The translations under genes and the position numbers were made by a program. The notes under the pieces are model-generated. The model saw nothing but the letters and a program-made list of their open reading frames with translations, had not been told where the DNA came from and did not search any database. This document shows positions 1 to 4,296 of a stretch of DNA of 7,454 bases, in pieces. Position 1 is the stretch's first letter. Every line of letters begins with the position of its first letter. Source of the stretch: Oscillospiraceae bacterium (GTDB lineage Bacteria; Bacillota_A; Clostridia; Oscillospirales; Ruminococcaceae); NCBI GenBank assembly GCA_017414145.1, contig JAFPQL010000251.1, positions 1-7,454 on the forward strand. Direction: 5' to 3'.

Positions 1-70
1 GGGCGGTGTCGGCCCGATGACCCGCGCCATTCTCATGCGCAATACGCTGACCGCGGCAAAGCTGCAATAA
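1..70 (+). CDS. folD: FolD C-terminus (partial, 5' end outside window)
   Basis: Only the last 22 codons are visible, in the frame starting at base 2. They read GGVGPMTRAILMRNTL and then TAAKLQ before TAA at 68-70. The GGVGPMTRA block followed by a short variable tail is the characteristic C-terminus of bifunctional methylenetetrahydrofolate dehydrogenase / methenyltetrahydrofolate cyclohydrolase, a cytosolic enzyme that interconverts 5,10-methylene- and 10-formyl-THF with NADP. The active-site lysine and most of the Rossmann fold lie outside the window, so catalytic competence cannot be judged. The next gene, azlC, starts 60 bases downstream on the same strand. The only hairpin between them lacks a T-tract on this strand, so read-through into azlCD is possible. 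Confidence 0.85.
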   Translation, partial: GGVGPMTRAILMRNTLTAAKLQ

Positions 71-83
71 TTTCAGAAAAAGG

Positions 84-110
84 CTGCCGGCAGATCAGGG
101 ACGCCGGCAG
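84..110. other. Inverted repeat between folD and azlC
   Basis: CTGCCGGC (84-91) and GCCGGCAG (103-110) form a perfect 8-bp stem with an 11-nt loop. On the plus strand no T-run follows it, so it does not look like a terminator for folD. On the minus strand it is followed by CC and five T residues (complement of 77-83), which is terminator-like for antisense transcription. It could also be a folD mRNA 3'-end stabiliser or a processing site. No minus-strand gene is present here for it to terminate. Confidence 0.5.
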
Positions 111-130
111 ATGCAGATACGGAGTACCAA

Positions 131-865
131 ATGACTGAAACAAAACCGCACTTTTTCCGGCACGGCCTGCTGCACGGTCTGCCGATCGGGCTCGGATACC
201 TGTCCGTCTCCTTCGGCTTCGGCATCATGGCGGTGCGCGCCGGCATGAGTGTGCTCGAAGCAACACTGATTTCCTTGCTCAATCTGACCTCTGCGGGACA
301 GGCTGCCGGCGTCAATGTCATTGCGGCGGGCGGCACGCTCGCAGAAATGGCGCTCGTGCAGCTCACCATCAACATCCGCTACGCACTGATGGCGCTGTCG
401 CTCTCGCAGAAATGCAGCAGGCGCTTCCGGCTGCCGCAGCGGATGCTCGGCGCATACGGCATCACCGATGAAATCTTCGGCGTCTGCGCCGCGCAGGAGG
501 GCGCGCTCGAACCGCCGTATCTCTACGGCATGACGCTGATTTCCATGACCGGATGGGTGCTGGGAACCTTTCTCGGCGCCTATGCCGGCACGCTGCTGCC
601 CGCGTCCGTGACGGCGGCGCTGGGCATCCTGCTCTATGGGATGTTCCTCGCAATCATCGTGCCGCCTGCCAGAAAGGACAGGGCAATCCTCTGCACGGTG
701 CTGGCTGCTGCCGGCCTGAGCGTCCTGTGCCGGTATCTGATCCCGTCGCTCTCGGAGGGCTTTGCGGTGATTCTCTGTGCGGTGGCTGCGGCGACGGCGG
801 CCGCGCTTCTCTTTCCGCGTCCGGATGAGGACGGCGGTACGGCAGACGAAGGAGGCGGCACATGA
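131..865 (+). CDS. azlC: AzlC family branched-chain amino acid exporter, large subunit
   Basis: This 244-aa integral membrane protein has the usual AzlC length (about 230-250 aa). Recognisable family features are the glycine-rich N-terminal block HGLPIGLGYLSVSFGFG (about residues 15-31), the NIRYALMALSLS segment (81-92), the TDEIF motif (112-116) and GTFLGAYAG (145-153). These are followed by two or three further hydrophobic segments (about 160-180, 185-205, 208-227) and a short polar Asp/Glu/Gly tail. AzlC works with a small AzlD subunit to export branched-chain amino acids and some analogues across the cytoplasmic membrane. The start is supported by GGAG at 121-124, six bases before ATG. 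Its stop overlaps the azlD start (ATGA), which indicates translational coupling. Specificity within the family cannot be read from sequence. In some bacteria Lrp-type regulators control this pair, but none is encoded in the window. Confidence 0.9.
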   Translation: MTETKPHFFRHGLLHGLPIGLGYLSVSFGFGIMAVRAGMSVLEATLISLLNLTSAGQAAGVNVIAAGGTLAEMALVQLTINIRYALMALSLSQKCSRRFRLPQRMLGAYGITDEIFGVCAAQEGALEPPYLYGMTLISMTGWVLGTFLGAYAGTLLPASVTAALGILLYGMFLAIIVPPARKDRAILCTVLAAAGLSVLCRYLIPSLSEGFAVILCAVAAATAAALLFPRPDEDGGTADEGGGT

Positions 866-1161
866 AGCACACCGTCTATATCATCGTCATGGCGGCGGTC
901 ACCTACCTGATCCGCGTCTTGCCGTTCGCGTTTTTCCGCAAAAAGATCCGATCGCGCTTTCTGCGCAGCTTTCTCTACTACATTCCGTATGCCGTACTGA
1001 GCGCGATGACGATGCCGGCGATTTTCTACAGCACCGGCAGCTTTCTGACGGCGCTCGCCGGTACGGCTGCCGCGCTTTGTCTGGCATTTTTCGGGCTGCC
1101 GCTGATTGCGGTGGCGCTTGCGGCCTCTCTGGCGGCATTCCTGACGGGTCTGCTGCTGTAA
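862..1161 (+). CDS. azlD: AzlD family branched-chain amino acid exporter, small subunit
   Basis: This 99-aa hydrophobic protein has the expected AzlD size and about three to four membrane segments (roughly 3-22, 39-57, 60-78, 79-98). Family hallmarks are TYLIRVLPF (14-22) in the first helix and IPYAVLSAMTMPAIFYST (41-58) in the second. It is the obligatory partner of the preceding AzlC protein in the two-component exporter. The ATG overlaps the azlC stop by 4 bases and is preceded by AAGGAGG at 849-855, giving a strong site with about 6 nt spacing. It is the last gene of this cluster; the next gene starts 180 bases downstream after two inverted repeats. Confidence 0.9.
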   Translation: MKHTVYIIVMAAVTYLIRVLPFAFFRKKIRSRFLRSFLYYIPYAVLSAMTMPAIFYSTGSFLTALAGTAAALCLAFFGLPLIAVALAASLAAFLTGLLL

Positions 1162-1177
1162 AATTACGCAAAAAAAA

Positions 1178-1214
1178 CAGATGCACGGCTGTTGCTCAGG
1201 CAGCCGTGCATCTG
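1178..1214. terminator. Perfect 14-bp hairpin after azlD, T-tract on the minus strand
   Basis: CAGATGCACGGCTG (1178-1191) and CAGCCGTGCATCTG (1201-1214) pair perfectly around a 9-nt loop. Seven A residues sit just before the stem (1171-1177), so the classical U-tail follows the hairpin only when transcribed leftwards. On the plus strand the hairpin is followed by CAGAAAAG, without a T-run. Its position right after azlD suggests an end-of-operon role, but the orientation is unexpected. It may be a plus-strand 3'-stabilising hairpin, an inefficient terminator, or a barrier to antisense transcription. Confidence 0.6.
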
Positions 1215-1341
1215 CAGAAAAGTAGAGAGGTATTTTTTATCATGATTACGGTTTCAGTATATCATGTTTCCCGCTGAAATAATAGCGGATTTTCTCAATA
1301 ATTCATGAACAATCTGTGAACGGAAAGGAGCCGGCAACGGC
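1215..1341 (+). promoter_or_regulatory. azlD-tatD intergenic: weak hairpin, TATCATG repeat, tatD ribosome site
   Basis: A small hairpin CCGCT (1271-1275) / AGCGG (1284-1288), followed by ATTTTCTC, could be a weak plus-strand terminator. TATCATG occurs twice (1238-1244 and 1260-1266), offset by 22 bases, about two helical turns; this may be chance. I find no convincing -35/-10 pair, although the stretch is much more AT-rich than the flanking genes and probably contains the tatD promoter. AAAGGAG at 1324-1330 is the tatD ribosome binding site, 11 bases before ATG. Confidence 0.35.
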
Positions 1342-2106
1342 ATGATTTTTGACAGTCATTCCCACTACACGGACGAGGCCTTTGACGCCGACCGCACGGC
1401 GCTGCTTTCGTCCTTTCCGGAGAAGGGCATCGTGAAGCTCATGGTCTGCGCGACAGACCTTGCAAGCGCGGCGGACTGCATTGCGCTCGCGGAGCAGTTC
1501 CCCGACCTGATCGTCACGGCAGTCGGCGTGCATCCGGAATGCCCCGCGCCGGAGACGGACTATCGGGACAGGCTGCGGCTGCTGGCGGCGCATCCGTCTG
1601 TCCGGGCCGTCGGGGAGATCGGACTGGACTACCACTACGAGGGCTATGACCGCGACCTGCAGCGGCGCGTGCTCCGCGAACAGCTCACGCTGGCGAAGGA
1701 GCTTGATCTGCCGGTCATTCTGCACTGCCGCGACGCGATCGGCGATATGCTGGAGATTCTGCGGGAATTTGCGCCGCTGGACGGCGTGATGCACTGCTTC
1801 CCCGGCTCGGCGGAAACGGCGGCAGAGGTGCTTGCCATGGGGCTGTATATCGGCTTCACGGGGGTCATCACCTTCAAAAACGCGAAAAAACCGCTTGCGG
1901 CGCTGCGGGCTGTCCCGACAGACCGCCTGCTGATCGAGACAGACTGCCCGTACATGGCGCCGGTTCCCTATCGGGGCCAGCGCTGCGACAGCACCATGCT
2001 GACCGAGACTGCCGCCGTCATGGCGCGGGAAAAAGGCGTCACCACAGAGGAAATCTGCCGCATCACGGCAGAAAATGCCGCAAGGCTGTTCCGTGTCGCG
2101 CTGTGA
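1342..2106 (+). CDS. tatD: TatD family metal-dependent hydrolase (DNase-like)
   Basis: The 254-aa length matches the family's usual 250-265. All expected metal ligands of the amidohydrolase-type TIM barrel are visible: H6 and H8 in DSHSHY, E92 in GEIGLDYHY, H128 in ILHCRDA, H151 in MHCFPGS and D201 in IETDCPYMAP. GVHPE at 62-66 and the C-terminal PYRGQRCDS (209-217) are also typical. Characterised TatD proteins are cytosolic divalent-metal-dependent nucleases acting as 3'-5' exonucleases on DNA and RNA, with roles proposed in DNA repair and degradation. The substrate of this copy is not known. The start is favoured by AAAGGAG at 1324-1330 and by the HxH motif lying at the very N-terminus, as is normal. 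It is probably co-transcribed with the 89-aa gene 27 bases downstream. The assignment to the YcfH/TatD clade is secure; the exact orthologue is less so. Confidence 0.9.
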   Translation: MIFDSHSHYTDEAFDADRTALLSSFPEKGIVKLMVCATDLASAADCIALAEQFPDLIVTAVGVHPECPAPETDYRDRLRLLAAHPSVRAVGEIGLDYHYEGYDRDLQRRVLREQLTLAKELDLPVILHCRDAIGDMLEILREFAPLDGVMHCFPGSAETAAEVLAMGLYIGFTGVITFKNAKKPLAALRAVPTDRLLIETDCPYMAPVPYRGQRCDSTMLTETAAVMAREKGVTTEEICRITAENAARLFRVAL

Positions 2107-2133
2107 CGCGGACAGCGGGGAAAGGAGTACATC

Positions 2134-2403
2134 ATGCAGGAGCATCAGCCGCGCAACGCATTTGACATTCCGAAGCTGTTTTATTTTCAAAGCAGCAACA
2201 TTCACACCGGCAGCCGCGGGCCGCTGCGGTACATCGTCATACCGGAGGACGGGCAGCTGCTCGTTTCGGTGTGGCGGCAGGATCTCTGCTACGAAATCAT
2301 CCGCGACCGCGGAGAAATCGAGGCAGCAGAGCAGTTCCCGCTGACCGAGGAGGGCTTTGAGCAGATGCTCGCCTTTTTGCAGGCGGAATATGACCGGAAA
2401 TGA
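2134..2403 (+). CDS. Hypothetical 89-aa protein downstream of tatD
   Basis: I do not recognise a family. The protein is small, soluble and acidic towards the C-terminus, without a signal peptide or membrane segment. The first half looks beta-rich (around LFYFQSSNI, RYIVIPEDGQLLVSVWRQ and CYEII). The last 20 residues (TEEGFEQMLAFLQAEYDRK) should form an amphipathic helix. It has a strong ribosome site (AAAGGAG at 2121-2127, six bases before ATG) and coding-like composition. It starts 27 bases after tatD and ends just before a strong terminator, so a tatD-linked dicistronic operon is likely. It has one cysteine and no obvious catalytic motif. Nothing in the sequence shows a functional link to TatD beyond position. 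Confidence 0.75.
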   Translation: MQEHQPRNAFDIPKLFYFQSSNIHTGSRGPLRYIVIPEDGQLLVSVWRQDLCYEIIRDRGEIEAAEQFPLTEEGFEQMLAFLQAEYDRK

Positions 2404-2429
2404 GCAGCCGCCCGGAGAAAAGTGAAAAG

Positions 2430-2467
2430 CGCCGCCGTAAAGCTCATACGGCGGCGTTCAGTCTTTG
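2430..2467. terminator. Bidirectional terminator between convergent genes
   Basis: CGCCGCCGTA (2430-2439) and TACGGCGGCG (2447-2456) form a perfect 10-bp GC-rich stem with a 7-nt loop. TTCAGTCTTTGATTTG follows on the plus strand. On the minus strand the hairpin is followed by a T-rich stretch (complement of GAAAAGTGAAAAG, 2417-2429). It sits between the convergent 89-aa gene (ends 2403) and the LRAT-like gene (ends 2532), where a shared terminator is expected. The T-tail is better on the minus strand. A second short palindrome, ATCGC/GCGAT at 2495-2507, has no T-run and is not called. Confidence 0.8.
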
Positions 2468-2531
2468 ATTTGATAAGGGAGCTTCGGCGGGAGCATCGCG
2501 GCGCGATTGTATCCGTCAGACCGCTGTCGGC

Positions 2532-3371
2532 TTAATGAAATGCCGGTTTGCGAAACTGCCAGCCCTGCGCCCCCAGCAAGGAACGGAACATTCCCGAAAT
2601 CTGCATGGACTCGCTGACGCCCGTCTTGCACCAGATCACGAAATGCTCGCAGTTGTTTGTCAGCAGGTTGTAATTTGTCTCGCCCAGACGCGACCGCGCT
2701 CTTGCCACGGTCTCCTCCGGCGAATACAGATGATAGCCGAACTGCTGCTGCAAATGCCGCGCCAGTTCCTCCGAGACCGTCTCGGTGTGCGGCACGGAGC
2801 CGTTGTTTCCGATGCGGACGGGCGGCTCATACGGCCGCGGGAAGTCCAGCACAAAATACTCCGTGTCCGAGCGCAGGAAGTTCCGCAGATCGGTTGCGTG
2901 AACCGTCGCGTGCCCGATGGTCATGCTCGCGGGAATCGCGTAATGCACGATGCAGGTGTCGCTCAGGTAAATCCCGTAATGCTCGTATGCGCCGTTTCTG
3001 CGGACGACGCCGATGATGTCGCCGTACTGTGCCTGCACCGGCTGCGGGGCATTGGACGGACCGGACGGGAAGACGCCGGCCTCCCGCATCGCGGCGGACT
3101 GTGCCGCACGGCGGATCATGGACTGTTCCAGCTGTTCCTGCGTGCCGCGGTCCACGACGGTGCCGAATTTGTCGATGATGCGGCAGGAGCCGTCCACGAC
3201 ATGGCGCTGGAGCGTGTAATCTCCGGCGTAGTCGAGATCCTCCCAGCAGTACGCCTTGTCCATGACGGAAAACGAAGTGTCATTGCCGGCGGGCTGGTGG
3301 CTGCCGGTATATGCGTCCAGACGGTCGGCGAGTCTGCCGATGCCGCGGCTGAGTGCATCCAAAATATCCAT
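2532..3371 (-). CDS. LRAT-like (NlpC/P60 superfamily) domain protein
   Basis: This is a 279-aa protein with no signal peptide or membrane helix. Residues about 114-250 look like an LRAT-type domain. AQYGDIIGVVRRNGAYEHYGIYL carries the first histidine (H131), IVHYA has a second (H143), and TNNCEHFVIWCKTG has C241 in the N-C-E-H-F motif that holds the nucleophile in LRAT and H-Rev107-type proteins. Family members are thiol acyltransferases or hydrolases on lipids, and many bacterial copies are uncharacterised. Residues 1-113 have no recognised fold and contain a polar, probably helical stretch (75-97) and a Pro/Gln-rich linker (102-115). The start is preceded by GAGAGGG (complement of 3379-3385). 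A good promoter lies at 3422-3450, and the gene ends against the terminator at 2430-2456. The domain call is confident; substrate and role are unknown. Confidence 0.8.
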   Translation of the reverse strand: MDILDALSRGIGRLADRLDAYTGSHQPAGNDTSFSVMDKAYCWEDLDYAGDYTLQRHVVDGSCRIIDKFGTVVDRGTQEQLEQSMIRRAAQSAAMREAGVFPSGPSNAPQPVQAQYGDIIGVVRRNGAYEHYGIYLSDTCIVHYAIPASMTIGHATVHATDLRNFLRSDTEYFVLDFPRPYEPPVRIGNNGSVPHTETVSEELARHLQQQFGYHLYSPEETVARARSRLGETNYNLLTNNCEHFVIWCKTGVSESMQISGMFRSLLGAQGWQFRKPAFH

Positions 3372-3421
3372 AGCGGTTCCCTCTCTTTCGGAATGTCCGC
3401 GCGGTCTGCGCTGCTCCTTTT

Positions 3422-3450
3422 ATCATACCACAAAAACCGAGGGAATGCAA
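3422..3450 (-). promoter_or_regulatory. Sigma-A promoter of the LRAT-like gene
   Basis: Reading leftwards: -35 TTGCAT (complement of 3445-3450), a 17-base spacer, and -10 TATGAT (complement of 3422-3427) with TG one base upstream (extended -10). Transcription should start near 3415, giving a 5' leader of about 44 nt with the ribosome site GAGAGGG close to the ATG. The GTGGTATGAT block resembles the GTGGTATAAT of the promoter at 3912-3940. Confidence 0.75.
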
Positions 3451-3479
3451 GTCCGAATGTGCATTTTGACCAACAGTGC

Positions 3480-3524
3480 AAAAGGAAAGGGCAGAGCCGT
3501 CTGCACGGGTGACGCTCTGCCCTT
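3480..3524 (-). terminator. Intrinsic terminator of the minus-strand RNA
   Basis: On the minus strand AAGGGCAGAGC (complement of 3514-3524) pairs with GCTCTGCCCTT (complement of 3487-3497) over 11 bp. A further GAC/GTC pairing inside the loop is possible. The stem is followed by TTTCCTTTT (complement of 3480-3488). It lies about 30 bases before the LRAT promoter and cleanly ends the transcript that begins near 3905. The plus-strand tail (CTTCTTGTT) is weaker but could also work. Confidence 0.8.
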
Positions 3525-3557
3525 CTTGTTATCCCTGATTGAGCGCTGCGGCGCGTC

Positions 3558-3590
3558 TTAACGCTGTGCCGCAGGCGGTTCCGACTGCAT
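3558..3590 (-). CDS. Candidate 10-aa ORF after motif copy 3
   Basis: The frame encodes MQSEPPAAQR and TAA, with AAAGGA 10 bases before the ATG. The same frame is open upstream and could start at GTG 3662-3660, just after motif copy 2, giving 34 aa with RKEVFPM at motif copy 3. The stop codon lies in the loop of the hairpin at 3546-3574. Evidence for translation is limited to spacing and to the pattern shared with the other two copies. Confidence 0.25.
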   Translation of the reverse strand: MQSEPPAAQR

Positions 3591-3606
3591 CGGAAACACT
3601 TCCTTT
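3588..3606 (-). repeat. Motif copy 3, ribosome-site-like
   Basis: On the minus strand this reads AAAGGAAGTGTTTCC, G and ATG, with one change (T to A) from the core of copies 1 and 2. That change lengthens the GGAA/TTCC self-pairing to 4 bp. A competing hairpin TTCCGA-TGCAG-TCGGAA (complement of 3579-3595) would place the ATG within structure. Confidence 0.65.
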
Positions 3607-3631
3607 CGGAGTTGTGCGAATGTACGGTTTG

Positions 3632-3727
3632 TTACGGCTTTGTCAGCCTCATCATCCTGCACATCGGAAACACATCCTTTTTTTTAGGGTTCGCGGTGCC
3701 TTTCTCCGGCGCCGCGGGAATTGTCAT
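3632..3727 (-). CDS. Candidate 31-aa ORF spanning motif copy 2
   Basis: The longer frame starts MTIPAAPEKG, runs through KKKDVFPM at motif copy 2 and ends MRLTKP, giving a small basic, proline-containing peptide. Its ATG (3727-3725) overlaps the TAA of a 4-codon frame MPDR (3741-3727) as TAATG, a layout that allows reinitiation, but its own ribosome site is poor. The internal ATG at 3664 has the motif's AAGGA 10 bases upstream and would give MCRMMRLTKP (3664-3632). Which start, if any, is used cannot be settled from sequence. Confidence 0.3.
   Translation of the reverse strand: MTIPAAPEKGTANPKKKDVFPMCRMMRLTKP
3662..3685 (-). repeat. Motif copy 2, ribosome-site-like
   Basis: On the minus strand this reads eight A residues, GGATGTGTTTCC, G and ATG. 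The core is identical to copy 1 and lies 10 bases before an ATG opening a 10-codon frame. Similarity to copy 1 continues past the ATG (TGCAG then GATGAT), so the two copies probably share ancestry or function rather than arising by chance. Confidence 0.7.
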
Positions 3728-3779
3728 TATCGGTCCGGCATTTGCCCCGGACAGCCGCTTTCCGCGCAGTTTGCGGGGG

Positions 3780-3803
3780 TTAAGCGGGGATCATCTTCTG
3801 CAT
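3780..3803 (-). CDS. Candidate 7-aa ORF after motif copy 1
   Basis: The frame encodes MQKMIPA and TAA. It is supported only by an AAAAAGGA site 10 bases upstream and by the matching arrangement at two other places in the same transcript. The frame is open upstream and reads KKDVFPM into this ATG, but no ATG, GTG or TTG with a good ribosome site is found further upstream. The peptide itself may be irrelevant and the translation event the functional part, or the motif may not be translated at all. Confidence 0.25.
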   Translation of the reverse strand: MQKMIPA

Positions 3804-3821
3804 GGGAAACACATCCTTTTT
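3801..3821 (-). repeat. Motif copy 1, ribosome-site-like
   Basis: On the minus strand this reads five A residues, GGATGTGTTTCC, C and ATG. AAGGA sits 10 bases before the ATG of a 7-codon frame. GGA...TCC is self-complementary at its ends and may form a very small hairpin. The 14-nt core AAGGATGTGTTTCC is identical to copy 2. Confidence 0.7.
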
Positions 3822-3911
3822 CTGTGATGAAAGATTCGATTCGTTGCGGGTCAGCCCATTGGTCTCTCCTCCGTTCCGGCTGTAGGAGTGCTACAGCTTT
3901 GGTTTGATTGT

Positions 3912-3940
3912 ATTATACCACATCTTTCAAGGAATGTCAA
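3912..3940 (-). promoter_or_regulatory. Consensus sigma-A promoter of the minus-strand RNA
   Basis: Reading leftwards: TTGACA (complement of 3935-3940), exactly 17 bases, then TATAAT (complement of 3912-3917) with TGG directly before it, a full-consensus promoter with an extended -10. The DNA upstream of the -35 (3941-3985) is AT-rich with T/A runs resembling an UP element. The start site should fall near 3905. This is the strongest promoter in the window, and the first conventional gene beyond it on this strand starts more than 500 bases away, past a terminator. Confidence 0.85.
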
Positions 3941-4155
3941 GAGGTTTTGTGGAATCTCTATATATTTTTATATTCAAACAAACTAGGCGGAGAAGAACGC
4001 CCGAAATCGCCGGAAATCTGCGCAATCAAGGCCGAAAAACAGCCTGATTCCGCACGAAAATGACTACTATCAGTATATATAGTGTTGAATTTAGCAAAAC
4101 GGAACAAATATGAACAGGGGCGTTTGTTGAATATTTACAATTTGGGGGAAAGGGC
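3941..4155. other. Intergenic DNA between divergent promoters
   Basis: The stretch is AT-rich next to both promoters and contains no ORF with coding character. Small palindromes are present: GGCG/CGCC around 3987-4002 and ACTAT/ATAGT around 4065-4082. None has a T-tail or clear operator symmetry. I see no gene or mobile element here. Confidence 0.4.
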
Positions 4156-4184
4156 TTGCATTTTCTAAAAAACAATGCTATAAT
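4156..4184 (+). promoter_or_regulatory. Sigma-A promoter of the dockerin gene
   Basis: TTGCAT (4156-4161), 17 bases, TATAAT (4179-4184), with TGC just before the -10 (extended -10) and an AT-rich spacer with a run of six A. The start site should be near 4191. Only one base of the -35 departs from consensus, which fits a strongly expressed gene. Confidence 0.85.
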
Positions 4185-4190
4185 GTCAAT

Positions 4191-4296
4191 ATGTATATGT
4201 GCCGTGGGCGAAGTGCCGTCTGCCGTACCCCGCTGATTTGCAGCCGCAGTCTGCCGCGCCGCACCTTACATAATTTCATACTAAGGAGAGGTTTGA
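4191..4296 (+). other. 5' leader of the dockerin gene
   Basis: This is an inferred untranslated leader of about 106 nt. The first part is GC-rich with repeated GTGCCGT/CTGCCG elements and a small GCTG-ATTTG-CAGC hairpin (4231-4243). The end is AT-rich and carries the strong ribosome site AAGGAGAGG (4283-4291), five bases before ATG. There is no terminator-like T-run or recognisable riboswitch. An open ribosome site after a structured 5' end would be consistent with a stable, well-translated mRNA. Confidence 0.5.

Larger units (their letters stand above)
3480..3905 (-). ncRNA. Structured RNA, about 425 nt, with tiny ORFs; family not recognised
   Basis: A consensus promoter (3912-3940) and an intrinsic terminator (3480-3524) delimit a minus-strand transcript containing no conventional gene. 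In transcript order it shows: hairpin GCTGTAG-CACTC-CTACAGC (3897-3879) at the 5' end; GGAGGAG (3872-3866) six bases before an ATG-GGC-TGA frame; motif copy 1 (3821-3801) with a 7-aa frame; hairpin GTCCGG/CCGGAC (3752-3733); hairpin 3716-3692 with GGAGAAA in its loop; motif copy 2 (3685-3662) with a 10- or 31-aa frame; motif copy 3 (3606-3588) with a 10-aa frame; hairpin 3574-3546, where a CTGCGGC/GCCGCAG stem encloses a GCG/CGC stem; then the terminator. It could be a regulatory RNA, a peptide-coding mRNA, or a leader whose read-through reaches the LRAT-like gene. It shows none of the conserved elements I would expect of RNase P RNA or tmRNA. Transcription is inferred, not shown. Confidence 0.6.

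Noticed and set aside
1303..2205. 300-codon minus-strand frame opposite tatD
   Set aside because: The plus-strand TatD has all metal ligands and a ribosome site, while the antisense product is Arg/His/Gln-rich without any motif.
2535..3512. 325-codon plus-strand frame opposite the LRAT-like gene
   Set aside because: It is a shadow of the LRAT-like gene and runs through that gene's promoter, with no ribosome site.
3588..3821. CRISPR-like array
   Set aside because: Only three short imperfect copies with unequal spacers of clearly different length, and no cas genes.
3480..3905. RNase P RNA, tmRNA or 6S RNA
   Set aside because: No tRNA-like end or CCA, no recognisable RNase P conserved core, and it is not a single long bulged hairpin of about 190 nt as in 6S RNA.
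3539..3907. 122-codon plus-strand frame opposite the structured RNA
   Set aside because: It begins with TTG, lacks a ribosome site, and its translation is Arg/Ser/Cys/His-rich and atypical. No plus-strand promoter or following terminator fits it.
4191..4296. Riboswitch in the dockerin leader
   Set aside because: No terminator/antiterminator pair and no conserved aptamer core that I can recognise; the ribosome site appears exposed.
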